Source: Pelotomaculum schinkii | GTDB taxonomy: Bacteria; Bacillota; Desulfotomaculia; Desulfotomaculales; Pelotomaculaceae | Assembly: GCF_004369205.1 (NCBI RefSeq) | Contig: NZ_QFGA01000002.1 | Span: forward strand, 496,001 to 560,000 | Reading direction: 5' to 3' | DNA: 64,000 nucleotides | Shown here: positions 1-8,578 of the stretch, piece after piece | Layout of the letters: every line of letters begins with the position of its first letter | Numbering within the stretch: position 1 is the stretch's first letter | Notes under the pieces: generated by a model | Told to the model about the DNA's origin: nothing | Seen by the model: only the letters and a program-made list of their open reading frames with translations | The model's database searches: none | Position numbers and translations under genes: made by a program

Positions 1-367
1 TTTTATCGGCGGAAGAATCCACCAGATCCCAGTTGTTTATGTACGGTATGTTGTTCAAGTACAAATCCACAATGGCCCTTTGTTCTTCTTCGTCTTTTGC
101 CTTCTCATATTTAAGGACCAGAAGAAAAAGCGCGGTTAAACGGTATTCATGTACGGACTCTTTTAACAATATTTCTATATCATCCAGGCTGACTTCCCGG
201 TAATATTTCCGGGCAACCTTCCTCTGCAGGGGGACCGTTACACCAATAAACTGATCTCCCTCACCATACCCACCCGGGGCAGCTTTAAAATACCTCGGTA
301 AAAATTCAGCCTTCTCAGCATTTTTGTATTTTCCCAACTCGTCTTTGACGGCCTGAATGGATTTCAT
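1..367 (-). CDS. DNA alkylation repair protein, AlkD-like (partial, runs off the window)
   Basis: The first about 122 residues are visible, starting at the ATG at 367. The N-terminal half has the AlkD pattern: a helix-rich start, a GVTVPLQRK segment, and NNIPYINNWDLVDSSADK just before the window edge, which resembles the conserved NNWDLVD stretch of the family. AlkD proteins are HEAT-like-repeat DNA glycosylases that remove bulky or cationic alkylated purines. The C-terminal half with the rest of the DNA-binding groove lies outside the window, so activity cannot be judged. The gene points away from the DUF1848 gene and shares an AT-rich intergenic stretch (368-485) with it. Confidence 0.75.
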   Translation of the reverse strand, partial: MKSIQAVKDELGKYKNAEKAEFLPRYFKAAPGGYGEGDQFIGVTVPLQRKVARKYYREVSLDDIEILLKESVHEYRLTALFLLVLKYEKAKDEEEQRAIVDLYLNNIPYINNWDLVDSSADK

Positions 368-485
368 TGTTTTCACTCCAAATCTGGTTGTTGAATTGAA
401 CCTTTTCACTCAATAAGGTTATTGGTATAATATAATTTTATAAAGCAAATATATTTCTTCAATACGATATTGTTGAGGGATTTTC

Positions 486-1361
486 ATGTCGATATTCGAC
501 GGCAAACCCATTGCAATGAACCCAAAGATAGTGCTGAGCGCTTCGCGCATGACCGACATGCCCAAATTCTACCCGGACAAATTGATGGAAGAGGTAGATA
601 ATAGACTTGCACGTGGTTTGGAAATACACACCCTGGTTTTATGGACAAAGCATCCGGCAAGTTTATTAATTGACCCTTTGCGTTCATATCTCGAAGAACT
701 AAAAAATAAAAATATACAACTCTATGTTCAGCTTACTATAACCGGGTTGGGAGGTTTAAGTATAGGGATAAAAGCAAACGGAAAGCCTTTGGTGTTGGAG
801 CCAAAAGCTCCTTCCCTGCAAGACTCCTTACCGGCATTGCCTGATATTATTTACCTTGCCGGCAGCCCTGATAGAATAAGATTGAGAGTCGATCCAATAG
901 TCAGAATTAAAGATAGTAAAGGAAATACTTTTTCCAGCCTCAAATTCCTGCCGGTTATTATCAAGTCAGCCGCTCAATATGGTATAAAATATTTTAGTTT
1001 TAGTTTTCTTGAAAAGAATATGCATCAGAAGGTAGATAAAAGATTTCGAGAGATGGGATGCCAAATTGTTCCCCCTGATGAGGAGGAACGGCACAGGACT
1101 TTTCATTGGTTAAAGCAAGTGGAATCAGCATACGGAGTTTTTATCAGTGCCTGCTGTGTGCCTGGATTTCCTGACAGCAAATGTATTGACGGTGAATTAT
1201 TACAGCAGCTTCATGACCGTCAGGAACCGGCTGATTCAAGACAACCGAGGAAAAGGCCGCAATGCGGGTGCACGTATTCCATAGATATCGGCGGGTGGCC
1301 TCCCAAATTATGTTATACCGGGTGCGACTACTGCTATGCTCATGCCAATTATATAGACTAA
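486..1361 (+). CDS. DUF1848 family protein with C-terminal Cys cluster
   Basis: A 291-residue protein of the DUF1848 type, whose function is not established. The N-terminal part has the family opening I(V/L)SASRxTDMPxFY at about residues 15-28. The last 35 residues carry the conserved signature CGCxxSxDIGxxPxxCxxGCxYCYA, with Cys arranged as C-x-C ... C-x3-C-x2-C. The final CxxxCxxC is reminiscent of a radical-SAM-type iron-sulfur site but sits at the C-terminus, so a cluster there is inference. The start at 486 is preceded by GAGGGA at a good distance. A second in-frame ATG ten codons later is closer to where many family members begin, so the start may be ten residues too early. Monocistronic; the next gene is convergent. 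Confidence 0.8.
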   Translation: MSIFDGKPIAMNPKIVLSASRMTDMPKFYPDKLMEEVDNRLARGLEIHTLVLWTKHPASLLIDPLRSYLEELKNKNIQLYVQLTITGLGGLSIGIKANGKPLVLEPKAPSLQDSLPALPDIIYLAGSPDRIRLRVDPIVRIKDSKGNTFSSLKFLPVIIKSAAQYGIKYFSFSFLEKNMHQKVDKRFREMGCQIVPPDEEERHRTFHWLKQVESAYGVFISACCVPGFPDSKCIDGELLQQLHDRQEPADSRQPRKRPQCGCTYSIDIGGWPPKLCYTGCDYCYAHANYID

Positions 1362-1405
1362 ATCAAAGATCGGCCAAGAAAACTATCTGTATTCAAAGAC
1401 GGAAT

Positions 1406-2467
1406 TCAGTTATCCTCACTCACCATCAGAGGGAAAGTAACCTGCCATCTACCCTCGGTATGAAGACCGCTTGTGTAGAAGGAGCCATACAGGGTGTAGT
1501 CTCCGATTTCATCCTTCGGAATGTCGAACACAAACTCCTGATAGTCCATTCTGTCGTTGCTGTCCATGCCTTCAATGAAAGATACGCTGTAGTCGTATTG
1601 AGTCTGATTGCCGTCTTTATCAACGAGGTAGAAATACCCGTGATTGTCCAAAGTTCGTTTTTCGGAGGTTGCCAACTGAATATGGAGCATTCCATCAATA
1701 TATCCAATTGCGGTCACATCAAGGCCGCTTATTGGAGCACAAATAGACATCCCCGGATTCAGCACAACAAAGTCATTTGTCGCGCTTGTATATTTGGAAA
1801 GATTTATGCCGCTTTTACCTACAGCGTATATGGTTTGCGTTGCCGAGGACTCTTCCACTCTAGCAAGGTTTATATCAACCGGAACATCCTCCAATGAAGT
1901 TTTATGGCTGATAAACTCCCGCACCGAGAAGGTGAGCTTGCTTCCCGAGATATCATGGTCACCCCACTCGGTAATTAGAATCAGAAATGTGGCCGTTTTG
2001 CTTTCCGAGTCATAGCCCACACGCTGACATGTGGCAGATGAATCAAATGCGCGATGGATGGAATAGCTGTCAAACAGATCTGTCGTTTCGTCAACGCGGT
2101 CACCGGTAAGGTCTTGAAGTGTAATATATATCTCTGCCGTATTATCGTGGAGATACGCCGACACCACCTCCATGCGGATTCCGTTGTCCTCACAGGCTTC
2201 CTGTACCGGCATAAATAATTGGGCAACCTCCGGCGACACCAAATACATAAGTTCATATATGGCAGGTATCCTTGCAGCCAGAACCGGCGTTGCAAGAACA
2301 ATGCATAGCGCAAGCATTGCTGCAATCATAAACAGCCTGCGATAAAATGGTCTGGATTTGCATCCTTTGGGTCTGTGGTGGCTTTGTATCAGCTTAACTG
2401 TATCGGCTACCAACGACGGGGTGGGTGTAATCTGATCGTTCATACTCTTATATGTTTTTTCAAACAT
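1406..2467 (-). CDS. anti-sigma factor-like membrane protein (DUF4179 type)
   Basis: A 353-residue protein translationally coupled to the upstream ECF sigma factor: its ATG overlaps the sigma stop codon by one base (TAATG). It has a short cytoplasmic N-terminus (about 45 residues), one hydrophobic segment at about residues 46-65 (FMIAAMLALCIVLATPVLA) and a long extracytoplasmic part rich in beta-strand-like sequence. This is the layout of DUF4179/RsgI-like anti-sigma factors in Clostridia, which hold the sigma factor at the membrane until an envelope signal is sensed. No zinc-binding ZAS motif is seen. Assignment rests on topology and gene order; the signal sensed is unknown. Confidence 0.7.
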   Translation of the reverse strand: MFEKTYKSMNDQITPTPSLVADTVKLIQSHHRPKGCKSRPFYRRLFMIAAMLALCIVLATPVLAARIPAIYELMYLVSPEVAQLFMPVQEACEDNGIRMEVVSAYLHDNTAEIYITLQDLTGDRVDETTDLFDSYSIHRAFDSSATCQRVGYDSESKTATFLILITEWGDHDISGSKLTFSVREFISHKTSLEDVPVDINLARVEESSATQTIYAVGKSGINLSKYTSATNDFVVLNPGMSICAPISGLDVTAIGYIDGMLHIQLATSEKRTLDNHGYFYLVDKDGNQTQYDYSVSFIEGMDSNDRMDYQEFVFDIPKDEIGDYTLYGSFYTSGLHTEGRWQVTFPLMVSEDN

Positions 2468-2946
2468 TAGATTTCTCCTTTCAGCATGTTGGATAGCTGC
2501 GTTCTTGCTCTTGTAAGCTGTGTTCTGACGGTTGATTCCTTGATACTGAGGATTTTGCCGATTTCGCTGATAGAGTACCCCTCGTAGTAATATAGGTGTA
2601 TTACCGAGCGATACTTGGGAGCGAGTTTTCTGAGTACCTCATCGAGTTCATTTTCTTCCGGCATTAAGAATCTATAATTGTCATCCAACGGTACCGTATT
2701 TCGCTGCCATGCCGATGACCAATACTTTTTTGCGCAGTTGATTGTGACGCGTATCAGCCAAGCTTTTCTGTGTTCTTCGCTAACAAAGGCCGGATTGTTT
2801 CGGACATATCTCAGAAAGACCTCCTGAAAAATATCGTCAGCATCACTCTTTGAGCGAACCTGCGCGAACGCAAGCCGATAAACCATATCGGCATATTCTC
2901 TCACAACTGACGCTATCGTCGCCGTGCACTGCGACTCGAAATCCAT
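2467..2946 (-). CDS. ECF-type RNA polymerase sigma factor
   Basis: A 159-residue sigma-70 family protein with only regions 2 and 4. Region 2 holds the core-binding stretch with DADDIFQEVFLRYVRN, and region 4 holds the helix-turn-helix YYYEGYSISEIGKILSIKESTVRTQLTRAR near the C-terminus. ECF factors redirect RNA polymerase to a small stress regulon and are kept silent by a cognate anti-sigma factor, here the overlapping downstream gene. I chose the ATG at 2946 because AAAGGAGG lies 6-9 bases upstream; a longer version starting at 2982 would bury that site. Self-regulation is usual for the class, but I could not identify its own promoter motif. Confidence 0.85.
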   Translation of the reverse strand: MDFESQCTATIASVVREYADMVYRLAFAQVRSKSDADDIFQEVFLRYVRNNPAFVSEEHRKAWLIRVTINCAKKYWSSAWQRNTVPLDDNYRFLMPEENELDEVLRKLAPKYRSVIHLYYYEGYSISEIGKILSIKESTVRTQLTRARTQLSNMLKGEI

Positions 2947-3205
2947 TCGGCAAAACCTCCTTTCACTACGAATACCTTGCAACCCTCCGAAATGCTACAA
3001 AGGATTTGAATATTTATTATATCAAATTGACATCGTCTCCATCTCGGAAATGAATTGCTTTGAAGAGTGCTGGAATGACTGGCTGTCATGTGACAATCCA
3101 TATGCAATTTCAGACCGTCGCGCTATGAATGCCGGAGCCGGCAAATATATGAACTTTATTTCCGTCATATGCAGGCGTATTTAGCGGACTAAATTTATAA
3201 GCTAT

Positions 3206-3247
3206 AAAAAAGGTCGGGAATATAATCATAGATGCCCGGCCTTTTTT
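3206..3247. terminator. bidirectional rho-independent terminator in a gene-poor stretch
   Basis: Inverted repeat AAAAAAGG(T)CGGG ... CCCGG-CCTTTTTT with a 16-base loop, flanked by A and T runs, so it could work on both strands. It is the only clear structure in 2947-3343, a stretch of about 400 bases in which I see no convincing gene. Confidence 0.65.
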
Positions 3248-3343
3248 ACTACTACATACCAAGTATCTGCCGTCAATCCTTGCATAAAGATGGTAGAAAC
3301 GTGTCGCAATGTATGATAGGCAAGAATTTAACTTACTAATTAT

Positions 3344-3666
3344 TTATATAACCTTTGGAAATATGAGTTGAATACCAAACCCTTGGCCAGATGACGATAT
3401 TGGTTCAATATTTACCACAACCGATAATGCTTCGGCATATTTTTTTACGAGGTATAAACCCATCCCTGTTGCGTCCTGTCGATCTGGATGGTTTCCGGTA
3501 AACCCCTTAGCAATGTTGTTTTCCCGGAGCCGCTAGCCCCCATTATGCCCAAAAACTCGCCTTCAAGCACATCAAAGCTGATTCCTCTGAGGGCTTCTGT
3601 CTTATTGTCTCCCTTACCGTAGACTTTTGTGATACTCTCGACTTGTAAAACTCTATTTGAATTCAT
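3344..3666 (-). pseudogene. fused remnant: N-terminus of BceA-like ABC ATPase joined to C-terminus of BceS-like histidine kinase
   Basis: From the ATG at 3666 the reading frame gives about 52 residues of a MacB/BceA-type ATPase up to and including Walker A (GASGSGKTTLL). It then breaks into nonsense, stopping at 3445. In another frame, from about 3525 down to a stop at 3344, the sequence encodes the end of a GHKL histidine kinase: KGFTGNHPDRQDATGMGLYL and VKKYAEALSVVV, ending FGIQLIFPKVI. This is the usual C-terminus of intramembrane-sensing BceS kinases. In intact loci the order is bceR-bceS-bceA-bceB, so one deletion (or paired rearrangement) has fused the outer parts of a peptide-antibiotic resistance module. 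The product cannot be a working ATPase or kinase. The join lies around 3510-3530. Confidence 0.75.
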
Positions 3667-4086
3667 TTTATGGCCTCCTGACTTTCTTAATCCTAATCAT
3701 AGCAAGTGCCGCAGAGGAATAACACTTACAGTTGGTGTAAGAAATCGCGTATGCTATGCATGGTCAGACACAAATATTAATTGAAAGATTGAAAACGCAC
3801 CGAGGCTATGAGCGACATCACTGCTTGCTGCCTTTAATTTTAGTTATTTCAGGAGGTTCGATGTGCCTCCAATTTTCTTGAAACAGGAAGACGTTTCACT
3901 GGCCACGACACGCATTATCTCCATGCATATCAATCCCGGCAAATCTCAGGACAAAGTAAATAATCCAATTTCCTAATCCGTATAATAATGAATTTGGAGA
4001 GCAGACCGACTCCGTAAAGCAAGGAGGCGGCCTTCTCACTCCCTTACATGCCGAGAATAGACCAGGCAAATCTTGCATAAAGACGG
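3667..4086. other. intergenic region, no gene found
   Basis: About 420 bases between the bce remnant and the BlaI promoter. It has a short inverted repeat (CTTACA gttgg TGTAAG) near 3725-3745 just upstream of the ATPase remnant, possibly its old operator. I see no coding signal, RNA gene or transposon end in the rest. Confidence 0.4.
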
Positions 4087-4131
4087 TTGACATTTGTTAT
4101 CCTGTTCTACTATACTAAGGGTAACAAATGT
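4087..4131 (+). promoter_or_regulatory. blaI-blaR1 promoter with palindromic BlaI-type operator
   Basis: TTGACA at 4087-4092 and TATACT at 4111-4116, 18 bases apart, make a good sigma-A promoter. Ten-base arms ACATTTGTTA (4090-4099) and TAACAAATGT (4122-4131) form a perfect inverted repeat that overlaps the -35 box and lies just after the -10 box. A dimeric BlaI/MecI-family repressor bound there would block polymerase. The arms contain the ACA...TGT core common in BlaI operators, but binding is inference. Confidence 0.65.
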
Positions 4132-4155
4132 TAACTAATATTGGAAGGATTTATT

Positions 4156-4542
4156 ATGGCTCAAAATATCGGCCTGTCCGATGGCGAATGGAAACTGATG
4201 AATCTTTTATGGGAGGAAGCGCCGCGTACGATTGCGCAGCTTGTTTACGCTTTGAAGGATGATACCGGATGGACGAAGGGAACCATTTTTATGATGCTCT
4301 CCAGAATGAATGACAAGGGTGCGGTTCGCTTTGAAACTGGAGAGCGCTCCAAGCTCTATTATCCTGTATTGAAAAAGGAGGATGCAACCTCCTACGAAAC
4401 CGGGAGCTTTCTTAGTAAGGTCTTCGGCGGCAGTATCGGGCTGATGGTGGCGTCCATGGCAGGGCAAAAGGAGCTGACCAAAGAGGACATTGACGAGTTG
4501 TACGCCATCTTGCGCGAGGCGGAAAAAGAGGCGGGCAAATGA
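4156..4542 (+). CDS. BlaI/MecI family transcriptional repressor
   Basis: A 128-residue winged-helix repressor. The N-terminal motif LSDGEWKLMNLLWEEAPRTIAQLVYAL and the recognition helix region WTKGTIFMMLSRMNDKGAVRFE match BlaI/MecI. The C-terminal helices mediate dimerisation in the family. These repressors are inactivated by proteolysis when the membrane sensor BlaR1/MecR1, here the next gene with a 4-base ATGA overlap, detects a cell-wall stress. I use the ATG at 4156 because GGAAGG sits eight bases upstream; a TTG five codons earlier is unlikely. It probably represses its own operon through the inverted repeat directly upstream. No beta-lactamase gene is visible here. Confidence 0.88.
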   Translation: MAQNIGLSDGEWKLMNLLWEEAPRTIAQLVYALKDDTGWTKGTIFMMLSRMNDKGAVRFETGERSKLYYPVLKKEDATSYETGSFLSKVFGGSIGLMVASMAGQKELTKEDIDELYAILREAEKEAGK

Positions 4543-6980
4543 TCGAGTGTATCATCACCTCGTCCGTGCTGATTGCGGTTATGATTGCTTTGCGTTTCCT
4601 GTTCCGTGGAAAAATCAGCTGCAGGCTGCAATATGCCTTGTGGGGGTTGGTTTTGCTCCGACTGCTGATGCCGTTTCCGCTGCTTGGAAGCCAGCTCAGC
4701 GTAATGAACGCAATACCGGACAGCATGCCAATTTCAGGACAGCATATCAGCGGAACGTCCGGCGGTATTGGAGACACTGCCGACAACTCTGACAATTCAG
4801 TTTTAGCGGGGAACGCAACCGGCGTCCATTACGCTGAAACGATGAGCGCAAATGAGATATTGCGCCTTATTTGGATAGTCGGTGCCATCGTGGCTGGGTT
4901 GTGGATTCTCGGCACAAATTTTGTATTTTACAGGCGGCTTCATAAAGCACGCAGAGCTTATGACGCCGCTGACTTCAAACTGCCGGTCTATGTCAGCGGA
5001 CATATCGCTTCGCCCTGCCTGTTCGGTATCATTCATCCGGGGGTTTATCTGACGCCGAAAGCGGCGGAAGACGAAAACAATGCCAGCTATGTCCTCGCGC
5101 ATGAGCTGTGCCATTACCGCCATGGCGACCATATCTGGTCAATTCTGAGGGGCGTATGCCTTGTGGCTTACTGGTGGAACCCGCTTGTCTGGGCCGCGGC
5201 AATCCTCTCTCGCGCTGACAGCGAGCTGGCCTGCGACGAGTCGGTGATCAAACAGATTGGTGAGGAAAAGCGCCTGGCTTACGGGCATACGCTTGTCGAT
5301 ATGATTACCGTCAAAAAAGCTCCTTCCGGTATCCTATATGCTGCAACCACGATGATTTCCGGAAAACGGGGCATCAAGGAGAGACTGAATATGATTATTA
5401 AGAAACCAAAAACTTTTATACCCGCTATGGTTACCGTTCTCCTGGCCGTCGCCGTATGCGTTGGCGGCACCTTTACCGGGGCGAAAGCTGCTTCCCTTTC
5501 CGCTGAGGAAGCGCTTACACAGCTTGCGGCAAGCGCCTACCATACAAAAGACGAAGTAAGCTTCCGAATCCCGCAAGGCTATGAAAAGCCTGAAAAATGG
5601 AATATTCATATAGCTGGCAGACTTGAATCGGACGGGTTTTCACAAAGCGTCCATCTGCTTGAAGATGTAAACGATTCTAAAACATGGAAACCGGGAGAGC
5701 GCTACAGCCTCCCCTTAAATGATCATTATACAGAGCTGACGCTTACAGCATATCTGCCCGGTGAAAACGGGAAAACGCTGGAAAAGACCGTTAATCTGCT
5801 GAACACACCTTCTTTTTCCGTGTCCTACTCATTGACCCAACTCAAAAACGGCAAGGTCCAATCGTCCCTTTCGCCGCTGTCGGGTGACAAAGCAAAGCTT
5901 GCTGAAGATTTAATCTTTGATTATATGGTAAAATCCGCCGCGTGGCCGGGTGTTGATATAAAAACGCTCAACGAATGTTATCTGCTGCGCGCAACCTATC
6001 CGGATGGCACGGCAACCGATTACTATGCCTATTTGCATGACGGAAAATCCGTCATGCAACAGGGTACTGACGGGTATTACAGCCGGATAGATGACGGGCT
6101 TTATGAAAAACTGGCTGATCTGGCGCAGGGCATTACGGCAGCGGCCGGCAGCGTGGAGGGATCAACCAACACCACTGTAAACATTGACCGCAGCGACCTT
6201 AACGCCTGCGTCTCCGACGCGATTATTACCGCCAATACCGATCAATACCACAGCGGCGATTTTTCAGCCGAAGCCCATACGGTTCTCAAAACCGTGGAAA
6301 GCGGTAACACAACCACGGTCTACGCAATGGCGCTCTATATGGAGTTCGGCTACGCGAACGGCGGTTTTTCAGAAACTGGCGGAAGCCACATGCCGGTAGC
6401 GGTCACCTTTGAGAAAAATGCCGCCGGAAAATACGATCTGAAAGAATACTGGATGCCGAAGGACGGAACCTATTACGCTCCCTCCATTAAAGAGAAATTC
6501 CCCTCCGATATTTATAAGAACGCGCTTGACACACAGAAATACATCCTGGCTCAGACACAGGCCTGCTACGCACAGGCGGTTAAATATAGCGAGGTGAACA
6601 CGGATGCCGTCCTCTCAAAGCTCGTTGATACCATCTGTTCATCTCCCGCCGAGGCGTCAAATCCGGGAGCCTATATCGAAGAGCACCCGATCGAGTACAG
6701 AGCGCTTCTGTACTACGGCGATTACACGCTAAGATACGCGTATGCCGAGTTTCTAAAGGGCGGGCAGACAGACCTTCGGGGTCAAATTCTGCTGTCCGCC
6801 ATGCGTGAGCTGCTCGGCGAGGAGAATATTGGAAAGGATATCGGCCCGGCGCAGAAATGGTTTGACAAATGGAAAGATAACGCATTGAGTCTGCGCGATG
6901 CAAACTCAATGGAGTTTATGGAAAAGAATTATCCCAAAACCGCCATTTTACTGCAAATGTTGGATAAGAATATTTATTGA
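4539..6980 (+). CDS. BlaR1/MecR1-type M56 metallopeptidase sensor with unusual C-terminal region
   Basis: An 813-residue membrane protein. The N-terminal third has several transmembrane helices and the M56 zinc-peptidase motif HELCH (His188, Glu189, His192), followed by ELACDESV with the third zinc ligand. This part would cleave or signal to the BlaI repressor encoded just before it. A further membrane segment lies near residues 288-310. The remaining roughly 500 residues are extracellular. They do not show the SxxK/SxN/KTG penicillin-binding motifs of true BlaR1, so beta-lactams are probably not the ligand. The tail begins with a beta-rich segment (about 330-430) and ends with a helical segment. 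The ligand is unknown; another wall-active compound is a guess. Confidence 0.82.
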   Translation: MIECIITSSVLIAVMIALRFLFRGKISCRLQYALWGLVLLRLLMPFPLLGSQLSVMNAIPDSMPISGQHISGTSGGIGDTADNSDNSVLAGNATGVHYAETMSANEILRLIWIVGAIVAGLWILGTNFVFYRRLHKARRAYDAADFKLPVYVSGHIASPCLFGIIHPGVYLTPKAAEDENNASYVLAHELCHYRHGDHIWSILRGVCLVAYWWNPLVWAAAILSRADSELACDESVIKQIGEEKRLAYGHTLVDMITVKKAPSGILYAATTMISGKRGIKERLNMIIKKPKTFIPAMVTVLLAVAVCVGGTFTGAKAASLSAEEALTQLAASAYHTKDEVSFRIPQGYEKPEKWNIHIAGRLESDGFSQSVHLLEDVNDSKTWKPGERYSLPLNDHYTELTLTAYLPGENGKTLEKTVNLLNTPSFSVSYSLTQLKNGKVQSSLSPLSGDKAKLAEDLIFDYMVKSAAWPGVDIKTLNECYLLRATYPDGTATDYYAYLHDGKSVMQQGTDGYYSRIDDGLYEKLADLAQGITAAAGSVEGSTNTTVNIDRSDLNACVSDAIITANTDQYHSGDFSAEAHTVLKTVESGNTTTVYAMALYMEFGYANGGFSETGGSHMPVAVTFEKNAAGKYDLKEYWMPKDGTYYAPSIKEKFPSDIYKNALDTQKYILAQTQACYAQAVKYSEVNTDAVLSKLVDTICSSPAEASNPGAYIEEHPIEYRALLYYGDYTLRYAYAEFLKGGQTDLRGQILLSAMRELLGEENIGKDIGPAQKWFDKWKDNALSLRDANSMEFMEKNYPKTAILLQMLDKNIY

Positions 6981-6986
6981 AATTGA

Positions 6987-7023
6987 AACGGGATAGCCGG
7001 CAATACTTGCCGCTATCCCGTTT
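6987..7023 (+). terminator. rho-independent terminator after blaR1-like gene
   Basis: Stem AAACGGGATAG-(cc)-GGCAA with complementary TTGCC-(g)-CTATCCCGTTT around a short loop, directly after the TGA at 6980. It also lies at the end of the convergent lanG-like gene. Confidence 0.7.
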
Positions 7024-7087
7024 CCAAATCACATCCCCAAGACAGTCCAGTCAATACTAAAGACAGTAAATAATCTGCGTCTGCCAA

Positions 7088-7822
7088 TTACCCTGCTGAC
7101 ACATCTCGTTTTTTTAGCCATATAACAGCAAATAGAATGCAAACCATAAGATAGAAAATGCTGTTGAGAACAAACTGTTCCGTACTGCACTGCATTGCTC
7201 CGCCAGGTTGGTTTGCGCGCATGCCCAGGCATAAAAGGGAATACGGAAACCATACACCATAACCCTTGGCCAGCGCCGCCAACCCCGCGACACCGCCGAT
7301 CAGCGCGATTCCCACCGGTACGGCGAAACTGCGGATTATAAGCGAAACACATAACTGGAGAGCACAGATCACGATCCCGCCGACAGCGCCGCACAGAAGC
7401 CAAACCGGAAGCTCCGGCGGAACCGGAGCGGCCAGACCCGAAAGCCTGCCGGAAATCACAAACAGCATACCGATCCATACCTGTGTCAGCAGAACCATAA
7501 CGGAGGCGGATATGAGCTTTGCAAGATAAACATACGAAACCGGTACGGGCGCCGTCATGACAGCATTCCAGTTGTGATTGCTATGTTCCAGGCGGCACAA
7601 ATAAGAGCAGTAAACACCTATAGTGGCAGGGAGAAAAAAGTAACAGGTGAAGATGGTGTGCTGCGTCCACAGGCTGTACCACTGATTTTGTAAGATGCCG
7701 ATATTTTGCAGATAATTAAAGGTGCCCATGACAGCGGGCAGGATGGGAATAATTAAAAAAGCAAGCCAGACCGGGCTGTGATGAAGCTTCATCCTTTCGG
7801 CCAGAAGCGTCCGCAGAAACAT
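7088..7822 (-). CDS. lantibiotic-protection ABC transporter permease (LanG/MutG-like)
   Basis: A 244-residue protein with six hydrophobic segments. It begins with MFLRTLLAERMKLHHSPVW, the short amphipathic start followed by the first helix that is typical of LanE/LanG permeases. Length and topology fit the ABC-2-type immunity permeases EpiG/MutG. It lies three bases after the companion permease and is third in the operon ATPase-permease-permease. Such transporters expel nisin-type lantibiotics or bacitracin-like peptides from the membrane. No lantibiotic precursor or LanBC/LanM enzymes are nearby, so this is resistance without production. Last gene of the operon, converging on the blaR1-like gene. 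Confidence 0.8.
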   Translation of the reverse strand: MFLRTLLAERMKLHHSPVWLAFLIIPILPAVMGTFNYLQNIGILQNQWYSLWTQHTIFTCYFFLPATIGVYCSYLCRLEHSNHNWNAVMTAPVPVSYVYLAKLISASVMVLLTQVWIGMLFVISGRLSGLAAPVPPELPVWLLCGAVGGIVICALQLCVSLIIRSFAVPVGIALIGGVAGLAALAKGYGVWFPYSLLCLGMRANQPGGAMQCSTEQFVLNSIFYLMVCILFAVIWLKKRDVSAG

Positions 7823-7825
7823 ATT

Positions 7826-8578
7826 TCACATCTCCTTTCGAATAAACAGCGCGCGGCCAATGATATACATCACACAGAAGACGATGATCAGGGTGACAAA
7901 CCCGGCCCAATCAATCGGCACATAGTAAAAATCGGTGACGCGCGTCGCCCTGTCCCAGTTCATGCCCACAAACATCAGCACGCCGTAATATCCCCAAAGG
8001 AGAAATCTTTCCAGGCTTTGCGGAAAATACAGGATAAAAAGTCCGGCAAAGCTCCCGATAATGCCCACGGCAAGAGCAATCATCTGGTTTCTGAATAGAA
8101 GCGACAGAACCTGCTGCAGCAAAAGAATGGTCAGGTTTACGGCCGTGGTAAAGAGGAGATAATAAAATAACTTAGCGAGCGGCGGGCTTCCTGCAAACCC
8201 GACCAGGCGCCCCACGGCAATAATGACAACAACCTGTAAAAGAACCGCGGCGAGCATGTACAGAGAGCCGCATAAAAATTTGGCCGCGAACAAACGCCCG
8301 GCGGGCATTACGGTATTCAAAAGCTTCAGCGTCTGCCCCTTGTGCTCGATATCGCAGAGCCGCGACGCAACCACGGCCGCGATGACCGGCATCATGATGG
8401 AGTTTAAGAGCGGGAACTGATATAGAAAATACATCCAGCCCTGAGAAAGGTCGTGCGCGTCCATTCCTCTGACTCCCCACAGTGACCACAATATTTGCAC
8501 GATAATCAGGGCGGCGACTATCAGCCAGACCCTTCTGCGGCGGATTTTCTGAAATTCCATGGCAAGCGCCTTGATCAT
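7826..8578 (-). CDS. lantibiotic-protection ABC transporter permease (LanE/MutE-like)
   Basis: A 250-residue integral membrane protein with about six helices. Its N-terminus MIKALAMEFQKIRRRRVWLI is typical of EpiE/MutE, a basic stretch entering the first helix. It overlaps the end of the ATPase gene by four bases and is followed three bases later by the second permease. Together with that permease it forms the hydrophobic channel pair served by one ATPase dimer. Function by family: removal of pore-forming peptide antibiotics from the membrane. No odd features; codon use matches the neighbouring operon members. Confidence 0.8.
   Translation of the reverse strand: MIKALAMEFQKIRRRRVWLIVAALIIVQILWSLWGVRGMDAHDLSQGWMYFLYQFPLLNSIMMPVIAAVVASRLCDIEHKGQTLKLLNTVMPAGRLFAAKFLCGSLYMLAAVLLQVVVIIAVGRLVGFAGSPPLAKLFYYLLFTTAVNLTILLLQQVLSLLFRNQMIALAVGIIGSFAGLFILYFPQSLERFLLWGYYGVLMFVGMNWDRATRVTDFYYVPIDWAGFVTLIIVFCVMYIIGRALFIRKEM

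Noticed and set aside
1262-1897. Plus-strand frame across the anti-sigma gene
   Set aside because: No ribosome binding site, no recognisable domain, and it lies antisense to a well-supported gene coupled to a sigma factor.
4141-4155. TTG start five codons before the BlaI ATG
   Set aside because: It would overlap the GGAAGG ribosome binding site; family members start at the ATG-AQN position.
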